Assembly: GCF_033063295.1 (NCBI RefSeq) | Contig: NZ_JAWJZH010000001.1 | Span: 620,001-684,000, forward strand | From: Nitrosomonas sp. Is35 | GTDB lineage: Bacteria > Pseudomonadota > Gammaproteobacteria > Burkholderiales > Nitrosomonadaceae | Direction: 5' to 3' | Length of the DNA stretch: 64,000 nucleotides | In this document: piece by piece, positions 55,869 to 64,000 of the stretch | Layout of the letters: every line of letters starts with the position of its first letter | Position numbering within the stretch: the stretch's first letter is position 1 | Position numbers and translations under genes: made by a program | The notes under the pieces: model-generated | Database searches by the model: none | What the model saw: only the letters and a program-made list of their open reading frames with translations | What the model was told of the DNA's origin: nothing

Positions 55869-57793
55869 AACAACATGTTGAACTGAGAAATCATCCGGCC
55901 GAATTACATAAATTCCGTCTTCGCCTCAGCATCAGCGCGGGTTTTGTATTGATCCTGTTGTTGATTCTGTATGCGCGTTTCTATTACTTGCAGGTTATCC
56001 AGCAGGAACACTATCAGACGCTGGCGGAAGCGAACCGGATTTCCATTTCGCCGCTGGTGCCCAATCGCGGGCTGATTTATGACCGCAGCGGCAGGATACT
56101 GGCGCAGAATTATTCCGCCTACACGCTGGAAGTCGTGCCCAGTCAGATCAAGGATCTTGAAGCGACATTGAATGAATTGGCGGACATTATCGAGATCACG
56201 CCGACCGATCGCCAGCGTTTCAAAAAATTGCTGAAGGAAAGTAAGCGCTTTAAAAGCCTGCCGGTTCGAAGCCGCTTGACCGATGAGGAAATCGCCACTT
56301 TTGCGGTGAATCGTTACCGTTTCCCGGGGGTTGAAATTAAGGCGCGCGTGCTGCGGCAATACCCGGAAAAGGAGATTGTGTCGCATATTGTCGGCTATAT
56401 CAGCCGCATCAACGATCAGGATCTCGATCAGCTGGAACGCGACGGCGAGCTGCATAATTATCGCGGTTCCCAGCACATCGGCAAAATCGGTATCGAACAG
56501 AGTTATGAAAAACAATTACACGGCATCACCGGTTTTGAGGAAGTCGAGACCGATGCGGCTGGCCGCTCCATTCGCGTATTGTCACGCACGCCGCCGCTTT
56601 CCGGCAGTAATCTGATTTTATCGCTGGATCTCGGGTTGCAGGAAGCCGCGGAAAAAGCATTCGGCGACCGCCGTGGCGCGCTGGTTGCGTTGGATCCAAA
56701 TAACGGTGAAGTGCTTGCGTTTGTCAGCAAGCCGGGCTACGACAACAATCTTTTTATCGGCGGTATCGATCAGGAAAACTGGAATCTGCTCAACAAGTCG
56801 ATTGACAGACCGCTCAACAACCGGGCGCTGCGCGGTGTGTATCCGCCCGGTTCGACATTCAAGCCATTCATGGCGCTGGCGGCGCTCGAACTGGGAAAAC
56901 GCACGCCGGAATACAGCATGAGCGATCCCGGTTTCTTTTCCCTGCCGGGCGTCGATCGCCGTTACCGCGACTGGAAACCGGGCGGGCATGGCCGGGTTGA
57001 TTTGCATAAATCGCTGGTTGTTTCATGTGATACCTATTACTACAGTCTCGCCAACGATCTTGGCATCGACAATATCCATAGCTTTATCGGTCAATTCGGT
57101 CTGGGCAAAAGAACCGGGATTGATATCGAAGGCGAAGTGGCCGGATTGCTGCCTTCGTCCGCCTGGAAGATGAGCCAATATAAACAGAAGTGGTACGCTG
57201 GCGATACCATCTCCGTATCCATCGGGCAGGGCTATAATCTGGCTACGCCGCTCCAGCTGGCGTTCGCCACCATGGTCATTGCGAATAACGGCAAAGCGTA
57301 TGCGCCACGACTGGTGAAACAGATTCAGAACAGCCAGACCGGGGAAGTGGAGGATATCCCGGCGAAGCTGCTGTACAGCCTGAATCTCAAGCCGAAGAAT
57401 CTGGAGGTGGTCAAGAACGCGTTGGTGGATGTGACCCGTCCCGGCGGCACTGCGGCAAAAGCCGGTGCCAATGCGGCGTATACGTTCGCCGGTAAAACCG
57501 GCACTTCGCAAGTGATCGCCATCAAACAAGGGGAGCGCTACAATGAAAAAGCGATCAACGAGCGGCATCGCGATCATGCGATGTTTATCGCCTATGCACC
57601 GGCCGAGAATCCCAAAATTGCCCTGGCGGTGCTGGTGGAAAATACCGGAACCGGCGGTTCGACTGCGGCACCGATAGCGCGGCAAGTGTTCGATTACTTC
57701 TTATTGGGAAAACCGTCCGAAGCGGCGATTGCGCAATTGGCCGAACCAGCCGCGGATCATGATCATAATCATCACTATCATGATCATTTATAG
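55865..57793 (+). CDS. mrdA: penicillin-binding protein 2, elongasome transpeptidase
   Basis: A 642-residue class B PBP with an N-terminal membrane anchor (about 22-42) and a dimerisation domain with NRGLIYDRSGRILAQN. In the transpeptidase, the SxxK nucleophile lies in PPGSTFKPF, SxN appears as SCD in VVSCDTYYYS, and KTG is in AGKTGTSQV. It cross-links lateral wall with RodA. The very end is unusual: a His/Asp-rich tail from about residue 629 (DHDHNHHYHDHL). Confidence 0.96.
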   Translation: MKQHVELRNHPAELHKFRLRLSISAGFVLILLLILYARFYYLQVIQQEHYQTLAEANRISISPLVPNRGLIYDRSGRILAQNYSAYTLEVVPSQIKDLEATLNELADIIEITPTDRQRFKKLLKESKRFKSLPVRSRLTDEEIATFAVNRYRFPGVEIKARVLRQYPEKEIVSHIVGYISRINDQDLDQLERDGELHNYRGSQHIGKIGIEQSYEKQLHGITGFEEVETDAAGRSIRVLSRTPPLSGSNLILSLDLGLQEAAEKAFGDRRGALVALDPNNGEVLAFVSKPGYDNNLFIGGIDQENWNLLNKSIDRPLNNRALRGVYPPGSTFKPFMALAALELGKRTPEYSMSDPGFFSLPGVDRRYRDWKPGGHGRVDLHKSLVVSCDTYYYSLANDLGIDNIHSFIGQFGLGKRTGIDIEGEVAGLLPSSAWKMSQYKQKWYAGDTISVSIGQGYNLATPLQLAFATMVIANNGKAYAPRLVKQIQNSQTGEVEDIPAKLLYSLNLKPKNLEVVKNALVDVTRPGGTAAKAGANAAYTFAGKTGTSQVIAIKQGERYNEKAINERHRDHAMFIAYAPAENPKIALAVLVENTGTGGSTAAPIARQVFDYFLLGKPSEAAIAQLAEPAADHDHNHHYHDHL

Positions 57794-57855
57794 GTAATAC
57801 AAACCGGCAGGCGATTACGGATGAAGCATCCGCCAATATACTGAAACTCTCCAGC

Positions 57856-58956
57856 ATGGACGACATTAAAAAAATCTGGCACTTTCTGACACGCTATATC
57901 GATAGTTTTTTGCTGATCGGGCTGCTGACATTGATGGCTGTCGGATTGATCGTGCTCTACAGCGCTACCGGAGCGAATATGGCCAGAGTCAGCAATCAAG
58001 TGATCAATATGCTGATTGCGCTAGTGATCATGTGGCTGGTTGCGAATATTCCGTTGCAGCAGATTATGCGGCTGGCTTTGCCCATGTATATCCTCGGGCT
58101 GGTTTTACTGGTCGGCGTGGCTTTGTTCGGTGAAATCAACAATGGCGCGAGACGCTGGTTGAACATCGGCGTGACACGCATTCAGCCGTCCGAATTGATG
58201 AAAATCGCTATACCGCTGATGATGGCCTGGTATTTCGACAAGCATGAGATCACGTTGCGTCTGAAAGACTATATCGGCGCGACGGTGCTGCTATTATTGC
58301 CGGTTTTGCTGATTCTGCGGCAGCCTGATCTCGGCACCGCCATTCTGATTGCCTCGAGCGGTTTTTACGTGCTGTTTCTGGCGGGGTTGTCGTGGCGCAT
58401 CATTATCGGATTAATGGTGGCGGTGGCGGGCAGTTTGCCGGTATTCTGGACGGTCATGCATGATTATCAGCGGCGGCGCATTATCACGCTGCTTGATCCT
58501 TCACAGGATCCGCTCGGTGCGGGGTATCACACCATACAATCTTCCATCGCCATCGGTTCCGGCGGGATTGTGGGCAAAGGGTGGCAGAACGGCACGCAGA
58601 CGCAATTGGATTTTCTGCCGGAACAGAGCACTGATTTTATCTTTGCGGTTTTTTCCGAAGAGTTCGGATTGATGGGGAATACGGTATTGCTGCTGCTGTA
58701 TTTATTGGTGATCGGCCGGTGCCTGGTGATTACCGCCAATGCCTCGACACAGTTTACGCGCTTGATTGCCGGTTCAATTACACTGACTTTCTGTACTTAT
58801 ATCTTCGTTAACATGGGCATGGTTAGTGGTATCCTTCCGATCGTCGGTGTTCCGCTGCCATTGATCAGCTATGGCGGCACGTCGATGGTGACAATGTTGC
58901 TTGGTTTTGGTATTTTGATGAGTATTCAGACGCATCCTAAACTTGTAAAGACATGA
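57856..58956 (+). CDS. rodA: RodA, peptidoglycan glycosyltransferase (SEDS)
   Basis: A 366-residue SEDS protein with about ten helices, VLYSATGANMARV, GARRWLNIGVTRIQPSELMKIA, RQPDLGTAIL (catalytic Asp region) and the C-terminal GVPLPLISYGGTSMVTMLLGFGILMSI signature. It polymerises glycan strands together with PBP2, encoded 62 bp upstream. Its stop overlaps the rlpA start by 4 bp. Confidence 0.96.
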   Translation: MDDIKKIWHFLTRYIDSFLLIGLLTLMAVGLIVLYSATGANMARVSNQVINMLIALVIMWLVANIPLQQIMRLALPMYILGLVLLVGVALFGEINNGARRWLNIGVTRIQPSELMKIAIPLMMAWYFDKHEITLRLKDYIGATVLLLLPVLLILRQPDLGTAILIASSGFYVLFLAGLSWRIIIGLMVAVAGSLPVFWTVMHDYQRRRIITLLDPSQDPLGAGYHTIQSSIAIGSGGIVGKGWQNGTQTQLDFLPEQSTDFIFAVFSEEFGLMGNTVLLLLYLLVIGRCLVITANASTQFTRLIAGSITLTFCTYIFVNMGMVSGILPIVGVPLPLISYGGTSMVTMLLGFGILMSIQTHPKLVKT

Positions 58957-59924
58957 CAAACCTGTATTCAAGATTTCACAAGGCGCATCACTATTTGTCC
59001 GCAAGAACCGCGCCGGGCGCTGGAATGGCCTCGGTGATGGTGTTAGCGTTATTGACCGCTTGCAGCACTACACCGCAATATCCCGGCACTATCGCATCGA
59101 AGCAAAAAAACAAATGGGTTGCGTCTCTACCGGATACCGGCAAGGGCCCCGGTTCAGCCGCCAGAAAAAGCGGAGGATATTATCTGGACGATGGTCCGGA
59201 GGATAATCCCCCGGCTGACTTGCATCTGGTTCCGGATGCGGTGCCCAAGGCCGAACCGTTGCGGCAGGCCAATATGCAGCCTTATGTTGCCTTGGGAAAG
59301 AATTTCAAACCGATGACGGAATTGAAGTCGTATAAAAAACGCGGAATCGCTTCCTGGTATGGCCGCCGTTACCATGGCAATAATACCGCCTCGGGTGAAG
59401 TCTACGATATGTATGCCATGACCGCGGCGCATCCTACCTTGCCTTTGCCCAGTTATGCCCGGGTGACCAATCTGGATAATGGCAAATCCGTGATCGTGCG
59501 TTTGAATGATCGCGGACCGTTTTTGTCCGACCGCTTGATCGATTTATCGTATACCGCAGCCTATAAATTGGGCATTCTGGCGGGTGGCAGCGGCCGTGTT
59601 GAAGTCGAAAGCATCGTGCCGGAAGGTTCGGCCGCATTGGCCAGCGCCAAACCGTCGGCATCGCTGTCCGCAGCCGATAGCGATGCGGTGATGAATATGT
59701 TTTACTTGCAATTGGGTGCATTCGGCTCATCCGATAACGCGCATAATTTTCTCACGCAAGTCCGGCAGAAGCTTCCATCGCTCAAGGACGCCGTCAGTAT
59801 TACAAAAAATAACGGCTTGTATAAAATTCACGCCGGTCCTTATCCCGACCAAACGGTTGCGAAACTGGCAGCCAACACCATCAGCCAGCAACTGGCGATA
59901 ACACCCGTACTGGTGACCGACTAA
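58953..59924 (+). CDS. rlpA: RlpA-type septal ring lytic transglycosylase lipoprotein
   Basis: A 323-residue lipoprotein with a rather long N-region before the lipobox ALLTAC (Cys37). A double-psi beta-barrel domain spans about 125-215 (GIASWYGRRYHGNNTASGE, TAAHPTLPLPSYARV, VRLNDRGPF), with catalytic acid candidates as in RlpA. The C-terminal SPOR domain (about 245-320, FYLQLGAFGSSDNA, HAGPYPD) binds denuded glycan at the septum. It is the last gene of the mre operon. Confidence 0.93.
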   Translation: MTNLYSRFHKAHHYLSARTAPGAGMASVMVLALLTACSTTPQYPGTIASKQKNKWVASLPDTGKGPGSAARKSGGYYLDDGPEDNPPADLHLVPDAVPKAEPLRQANMQPYVALGKNFKPMTELKSYKKRGIASWYGRRYHGNNTASGEVYDMYAMTAAHPTLPLPSYARVTNLDNGKSVIVRLNDRGPFLSDRLIDLSYTAAYKLGILAGGSGRVEVESIVPEGSAALASAKPSASLSAADSDAVMNMFYLQLGAFGSSDNAHNFLTQVRQKLPSLKDAVSITKNNGLYKIHAGPYPDQTVAKLAANTISQQLAITPVLVTD

Positions 59925-59930
59925 GCCGGG

Positions 59931-59964
59931 GCAAAAAAAATCCCTATTGCAAGCAATAGGGATT
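59931..59964 (-). terminator. intrinsic terminator, best fitting minus-strand transcription
   Basis: Perfect 12-bp arms AATCCCTATTGC / GCAATAGGGATT with a 2-nt loop at 59939-59964. On the minus strand the hairpin is followed by an uninterrupted T run (complement of A8 at 59933-59940). On the plus strand it has only a few A before and no T tract after, so it should mainly stop transcripts coming from the right. It might also weakly end the rlpA transcript. Confidence 0.7.
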
Positions 59965-60109
59965 AAAGGGCCTCGTCATAAAATCATTCATCGCACAAGC
60001 TACGGTCGAATGTAAAAACATCTTCCTCAGTAAAAGTATCACGACAATTTTTACATTCCGGCTTCGATATTTCTATCGATATTGCGATAACTGATTTTAA
60101 GTTTAATAC
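59963..60109 (-). pseudogene. possible broken zinc-ribbon mini-gene
   Basis: The minus-strand frame reads SKPECKNCRDTFTEEDVF, TFDRSLCDE, then an in-frame TGA (59984-59986), then FYDEAL and TAA at 59963-59965, ending right at the terminator hairpin. A CxxC pair and a later C-D-E-stop where a second CxxC would end suggest that TGA replaced a cysteine codon. There is no ATG, GTG or TTG between the upstream TAG and the cysteine block, so it is most likely a degraded gene. Confidence 0.4.
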
Positions 60110-60460
60110 CTACTGAGTACCTTTGAAGATGAAAACAGAGAGGAAATATACCCTTATATTCAAATTATGCTTGTGACATTTGTCACATACGGGTGTAACC
60201 TCGATGTAAAGATTCATTAACCGATTAATTTAAAAGTATTTACATGTTGAAATTGGTAGATTGGATGATTTACCGTTAAATACGTTCAACGCGGTGTATT
60301 TTCAGCGCTGGCCAGCTTTTGCAGCATTTATGCCGTGCCGCTGAGTATGGTAGCGCTGCTTTGATGCCGGTCACCGGTTTTTGCGGAGAGTGATAATAGC
60401 CGTTAATTCCACCCATTTCTATAGGATGAATTCCCTATTTTTTAACAACTGCATATACGC

Positions 60461-60466
60461 TATAAT
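60461..60466 (+). promoter_or_regulatory. possible -10 element for the GGDEF-EAL gene
   Basis: A perfect TATAAT about 100 bp upstream of ATG 60566. The -35 side is weak (TTTAAC with a short 14-bp spacer), so the assignment is tentative. Confidence 0.3.
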
Positions 60467-60565
60467 TCGCAGGCATTTGTATTTTAGAGAGAAATTTTAT
60501 CTCTCGATATCCGAAGATTGAGCAACAGCACGACTCCGAATTTTTTCTTATTGTAAGTTCATTGC

Positions 60566-63500
60566 ATGAATAGTGATGGTTTTGTTCCGAAGGATCCTTT
60601 AGATTGTGATACAGCAATTCCCGCTTCGATTGTTCTGAGTGAAAAACAGTTGAGAGAATTGTTCGATGATACGAAAGATTTAATTCAGAGTGTTGCACCG
60701 GATGGCCGTCTTCTTTTTGTCAATCGCGCCTGGCGCGAAGCGCTCGGTTATACAGCCGGCGAAGTGGCAACATTGACTATCTTCAATATCGTTCATCCCA
60801 GCCACCATGTGCAGTGTCAGGAATTCATTCAGCGGATCATGGCGGGAGAAAATACCGGATTGATTGAGATCCCTTTTCAGACTAAGGATGGGCAAACCAT
60901 CATGGTCGAAGGCAATGTCAGCTTGTACGTTGCAGATGGTCAGCCGGTTGCGACGCGCGGCATTTTCCGGAATATTACCGGACGCAAGGCGGCCGAAGCG
61001 GAAAGCCTGGCGCTGAAGCAAAATCTCGAACACACTGTAATTCAGCGGACTGTCGAGCTGCAAGCCAGTGAAAAGCGTTTCCGTAATTTGGTCACCAGCA
61101 TACCGGGCGCAGTGTATGAATTTTGTGTCGATGCCGCCGGATGCCGTTCACTTCCCTTCATGAGTGAAGGCATTGCCGATTTGATTGGGCGCACTGCGGC
61201 TGAATGCATGGCGGATGTTGAAATTTTGTTTCAAATGATACCCGGCCATGCGGTACCGGCTTTGGAAAAATCCATCCGGGATTCCATGGAAAAGCTGATC
61301 CCCTGGTTTTATGAGTTTCCCGTGCAAACTTCGTTCGGAGAGAAATGGTTGCGTGGTCATTCGATACCGCAGCGCGAGGCGGATGGCAATACGCGCTGGC
61401 AGGGTGTCTTTGTCGATATTACCCGGCAAAAACAGATGGAAATCGCGCTGCGCAATAATGAGCAGCTTTTCCGCAGTTTGACCGAAGCCTCGTCAGTCGG
61501 CATCTTTCGCACCGATGCGGCGGGTAAATGTTTATATGTGAATGAACGCTGGTGCCATATGACCGGTCTGGATGCCAGTGCAGCGGCAGGTCATGGATGG
61601 ATTGCAGCCATTCATCCGGAGGACCGGGAAAGAGTCATCGCGGAATGGAATGAAGCAGTGCAGTGGCAACAGCCGTTTATGTGCGAATATCGTTCTCAAA
61701 CTAAAGAACAAACAACGGCCTGGATTCTGGGGCAAGCACAGGCGGAACGCGATCAGAATGGCGATGTGCGGGGGTTCGTCGGCACAATTACCGATATTTC
61801 CGACCTGAAAATGAAGGAAGCCGAACTGGCGGAATCGCGCAATCTGCTGAAAACGATCGTCGATACGGTTCCGGTACGGATTTTCTGGAAGGATAAGCAG
61901 TCGTGTTACCTCGGTTGCAATCCTATTTTTGCGCGAGATGCCGGGATGGCATCACCGCAGGAGATTATCGGTAAAGTTGATTACGATCTGAGCTGGACAA
62001 AGGAACAAGCCGACCACTACCGTAATGACGACAAGCGGGTGATCAGTTCGGGAACATCCATGCTGTATTACGAAGAACCCTTGAATAATGCCGCCGGTGA
62101 AAAGCTTTGGATAGAGACTTCCAAAGTGCCGCTGCTCAGTACCCAGGAGGAAATCATCGGCGTGCTCGGAATTTATCAGGATATTTCCAAGCAAAAGCAG
62201 GCGAGTGACTCGATGCGCCTAGCGGCCGCGATTTATCAGTCGAGCAATGAGGCCATTATGGTCATGGATGAGAACAACCGGATTATTCAGGTTAATCCCG
62301 CCTTTACCCGCATGACCGGCTACGAGATGGCGGATGTGCTGGGTAAAGATCCGGCCATGTTCCGCTCAAACCGGCACGATGAAGCCTTTTATCAGGAAAT
62401 GAAGCGCAAGCTTCTGGATGAGAGCCATTGGCAGGGGGAAATCTGGGATCTGCGCAAGGATGGCTCGATTTATGCCAAATGGCTCAATATCAGTGTGATC
62501 CGTCATCCATCCGGGCATGTTCATTATTACGTTTCGCAGTTTTCCGATATCACTGAGAAAAAGAAAAAAGACGAAATCATTCTGTTTCAAGCTAATTACG
62601 ATCCATTAACCGGATTGCCCAACCGTAATTTGTTTAAGGAACTGCTGGATCAGGAAATCAAGAAGTCGCAGCGCGGCAAATCACCGTTGTCGTTATTACT
62701 GATGGACTTGGATCATTTCAAGGATATCAACGATACGCTGGGGCATGACAAAGGGGATGAACTGCTGAGAGAAGTGGCTTCGCGCATTAAATCCTGTGCC
62801 AGTAAAACCGATATCGTTGCCCGTTTGGGCGGGGATGAATTTGCGATTATTCTGTCGAAGTGCGGCGACAATAAGGCGGCGGAAACGATCGCGCAGCAGA
62901 TTACACAGAAACTGAACAAACCTTTTAAACTCCGGCATAACCGGGCTGATCATTACATTTCCACCAGTATCGGTATCGTTTTTTATCCGCAAGACGGCGC
63001 CGACCGGAAAAGCCTGATGAAGCATGCGGACCAGGCGATGTACGCAGCGAAACTGGAAGGGCGTAACCGTTTTTGCTACTTCACCCCTTCCATGCAACAA
63101 GCGGCACATGAAAAAATGCTGTTGATGCAAGATTTGCGGCAGGCCATCGTCAAGAACGAACTGCGTGTTTATTATCAGCCGATCCTGGAGTTGTCCAGCG
63201 AACGCATCGTCAAGGCCGAAGCGCTGCTGCGCTGGAATCATTCGAAACGAGGCATGATCAGTCCGGCTATCTTCATCCCGCTGGCGGAGGAAAGTGGTCT
63301 CATCCTGGAAATCGGCGAAATGGTATTCCGGGAATCGATCGATCTAATCGATCAATGGCGGAAAAGGCTGGGTTATATCATACAAATCAGTGTGAATATT
63401 TCGCCGGTTCAGTTCAAACACATGAACGATTACCGCTGGCTCGACAGTCTGATCCAGCTGGGACTGCCCGGCGACTGCATCAACGTGGAAATTACCGAAG

Positions 63501-63892
63501 GCTTGTTGTTAAAGGATTCCGCCGTGGTGCAGCAGAATTTGCTGGAACTTCGCAATAATGGTATTGAAGTCTCCATCGATGATTTCGGCACCGGGTTTTC
63601 CTCGTTATCTTATCTGAAAAAATTCGATATCGATTTTCTTAAAATCGACTACTCCTTTGTGCATCAGTTAATGGGCAATGCAACCGACCGTGCGCTGGTG
63701 GAGGCTATCATCGTCATGGCGCATAAACTGGATATCAAAACCATCGCGGAAGGAGTTGAAACCGAAGCGCAGCAGGATCTGCTGACGCATTTCGGCTGCG
63801 ATTATGTGCAGGGCTTTCTTTATTCGGTCCCGGTTCCCCAGCAAGAATTTGAACAATTATTGATCGACCAGGAAAACCGCAAAAAAGCGTAA
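60566..63892 (+). CDS. multi-PAS GGDEF-EAL cyclic-di-GMP protein
   Basis: An 1108-residue cytoplasmic protein without obvious membrane segments. About five PAS/PAC units fill residues 30-660 (e.g. GRLLFVNRAWREALGYTAGEV, NNRIIQVNPAFTRMTGYEMADVLGKDP). A diguanylate cyclase domain follows at about 670-835 with DPLTGLPNRNLF and an intact RLGGDEFAI, then a phosphodiesterase domain at about 845-1100 with intact KAEALLRW, VEITEG, DDFGTGFSSLSYL and TIAEGVET. Both catalytic motifs look complete, so it could make or break c-di-GMP. No RxxD inhibitory site was noticed before GGDEF. Confidence 0.94.
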   Translation: MNSDGFVPKDPLDCDTAIPASIVLSEKQLRELFDDTKDLIQSVAPDGRLLFVNRAWREALGYTAGEVATLTIFNIVHPSHHVQCQEFIQRIMAGENTGLIEIPFQTKDGQTIMVEGNVSLYVADGQPVATRGIFRNITGRKAAEAESLALKQNLEHTVIQRTVELQASEKRFRNLVTSIPGAVYEFCVDAAGCRSLPFMSEGIADLIGRTAAECMADVEILFQMIPGHAVPALEKSIRDSMEKLIPWFYEFPVQTSFGEKWLRGHSIPQREADGNTRWQGVFVDITRQKQMEIALRNNEQLFRSLTEASSVGIFRTDAAGKCLYVNERWCHMTGLDASAAAGHGWIAAIHPEDRERVIAEWNEAVQWQQPFMCEYRSQTKEQTTAWILGQAQAERDQNGDVRGFVGTITDISDLKMKEAELAESRNLLKTIVDTVPVRIFWKDKQSCYLGCNPIFARDAGMASPQEIIGKVDYDLSWTKEQADHYRNDDKRVISSGTSMLYYEEPLNNAAGEKLWIETSKVPLLSTQEEIIGVLGIYQDISKQKQASDSMRLAAAIYQSSNEAIMVMDENNRIIQVNPAFTRMTGYEMADVLGKDPAMFRSNRHDEAFYQEMKRKLLDESHWQGEIWDLRKDGSIYAKWLNISVIRHPSGHVHYYVSQFSDITEKKKKDEIILFQANYDPLTGLPNRNLFKELLDQEIKKSQRGKSPLSLLLMDLDHFKDINDTLGHDKGDELLREVASRIKSCASKTDIVARLGGDEFAIILSKCGDNKAAETIAQQITQKLNKPFKLRHNRADHYISTSIGIVFYPQDGADRKSLMKHADQAMYAAKLEGRNRFCYFTPSMQQAAHEKMLLMQDLRQAIVKNELRVYYQPILELSSERIVKAEALLRWNHSKRGMISPAIFIPLAEESGLILEIGEMVFRESIDLIDQWRKRLGYIIQISVNISPVQFKHMNDYRWLDSLIQLGLPGDCINVEITEGLLLKDSAVVQQNLLELRNNGIEVSIDDFGTGFSSLSYLKKFDIDFLKIDYSFVHQLMGNATDRALVEAIIVMAHKLDIKTIAEGVETEAQQDLLTHFGCDYVQGFLYSVPVPQQEFEQLLIDQENRKKA

Positions 63893-63925
63893 GTTGACCA
63901 GCAATTCTGACGGTCTGCCGCAATG

Positions 63926-64000
63926 TCACCGCGCGAATGTTTTCAGCAGAACCGTGCTTTCCTCCAAGCGGCTGACTCCGCGCTCCCGGAAACGCGGATT
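63926..64000 (-). CDS. C-terminal end of a minus-strand gene entering from the right edge (partial)
   Basis: A minus-strand frame is open from the edge to TGA at 63926-63928 and encodes ...NPRFRERGVSRLEESTVLLK, TFAR. Its composition is coding-like and it converges on the GGDEF-EAL gene with a 33-bp gap. No family can be named from 24 residues. Confidence 0.4.
   Translation of the reverse strand, partial: NPRFRERGVSRLEESTVLLKTFAR

Larger units (their letters stand above)
59925..60565. other. intergenic region between rlpA and the GGDEF-EAL gene
   Basis: About 640 bp. It holds a strong hairpin (59939-59964), an open minus-strand frame resembling a broken zinc-ribbon protein (59963-60109), a short GAGAGA-(7 nt)-TCTCTC repeat (60487-60505) and a TATAAT hexamer at 60461-60466. 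No known riboswitch or RNA gene was recognised. The stretch 60110-60430 shows nothing that can be supported. Confidence 0.5.

Noticed and set aside
59963..59986. Selenocysteine codon in the zinc-ribbon frame
   Set aside because: The hairpin downstream has a 2-nt loop unlike a bacterial SECIS and doubles as a terminator, and the frame has no start codon. Decay is the simpler explanation.
60110..60565. Cyclic-di-GMP riboswitch ahead of the GGDEF-EAL gene
   Set aside because: An attractive position, but no GEMM-like core or tetraloop-receptor pattern could be found, only short hairpins.
60435..60698. 87-codon minus-strand frame over the start of the GGDEF-EAL gene
   Set aside because: It overlaps the promoter region and the first codons of a strong gene, and its composition does not look coding.

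Overview
The window looks like chromosome of a betaproteobacterium, most likely Nitrosomonadales and Nitrosomonas-like. This is inferred from protein character and gene order (dnaE, ubiB/ubiJ, gatCAB next to mreBCD-mrdA-rodA-rlpA). No rRNA, tRNA or amo/hao marker is present to prove it. Nearly all the sequence is coding. Positions 1-19400 look visibly more A/T-rich than the core-gene blocks to the right.

1-19400: a large aryl-polyene / xanthomonadin-type pigment cluster, cut by the left edge. A plus-strand operon encodes the tail of an upstream protein, an MMPL/RND exporter, a NodB-fold deacetylase, a methyltransferase, a ketosynthase, a chain-length factor and a ketoreductase. It converges with an 8-bp 3' overlap on a minus-strand operon: UbiE-type methyltransferase, family 2 glycosyltransferase, lysophospholipid-type acyltransferase and a XanB2-like chorismatase that should supply hydroxybenzoate as the aryl starter. 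Further minus-strand genes encode a flavin halogenase-family enzyme, an AMP ligase, an FAD oxidoreductase, an HxxxD acyltransferase, an acyl carrier protein, an OmlA-like lipoprotein and a second halogenase-family enzyme. A decayed IS3-family transposase lies inside the cluster (11880-12290), and an apparently intact IS5/IS427-type element with a -1 frameshift lies at its right end (19566-20369).

20400-42400: housekeeping and signalling. dnaE and trhP are divergent, followed by a YheT-like hydrolase and an Aer-like chemoreceptor. Next come four consecutive signalling genes (GAF-PAS kinase, lone receiver, REC-PAS-HisKA_3 kinase, LuxR-type regulator). Then come an alpha/beta hydrolase, a thioredoxin-like ferredoxin, a polyamine ABC transporter interrupted by an opposing methyltransferase, a fatty acid desaturase, ubiB and ubiJ.

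42500-49800: a type I restriction-modification island, all on the minus strand, in the order hsdM-hsdS-RAYT-vapB-vapC-hsdR. It is peppered with five copies of a REP-like palindrome. Three lie inside reading frames (hsdM, hsdR and the RAYT transposase itself) and are always read in the same frame, giving VGAN(N/D)/HLPQ-type peptides from 15-nt (five-codon) units. A fourth supplies the stop codon of hsdS and the fifth abuts the stop of the RAYT gene. This is the most unusual structure seen.

49850-64000: gatCAB on the minus strand, the divergent mreBCD-mrdA-rodA-rlpA cell-shape operon, a roughly 640-bp intergenic region with a strong hairpin and a broken zinc-ribbon mini-ORF, a five-PAS GGDEF-EAL protein, and the apparent 3' end of one more minus-strand gene at the right edge.
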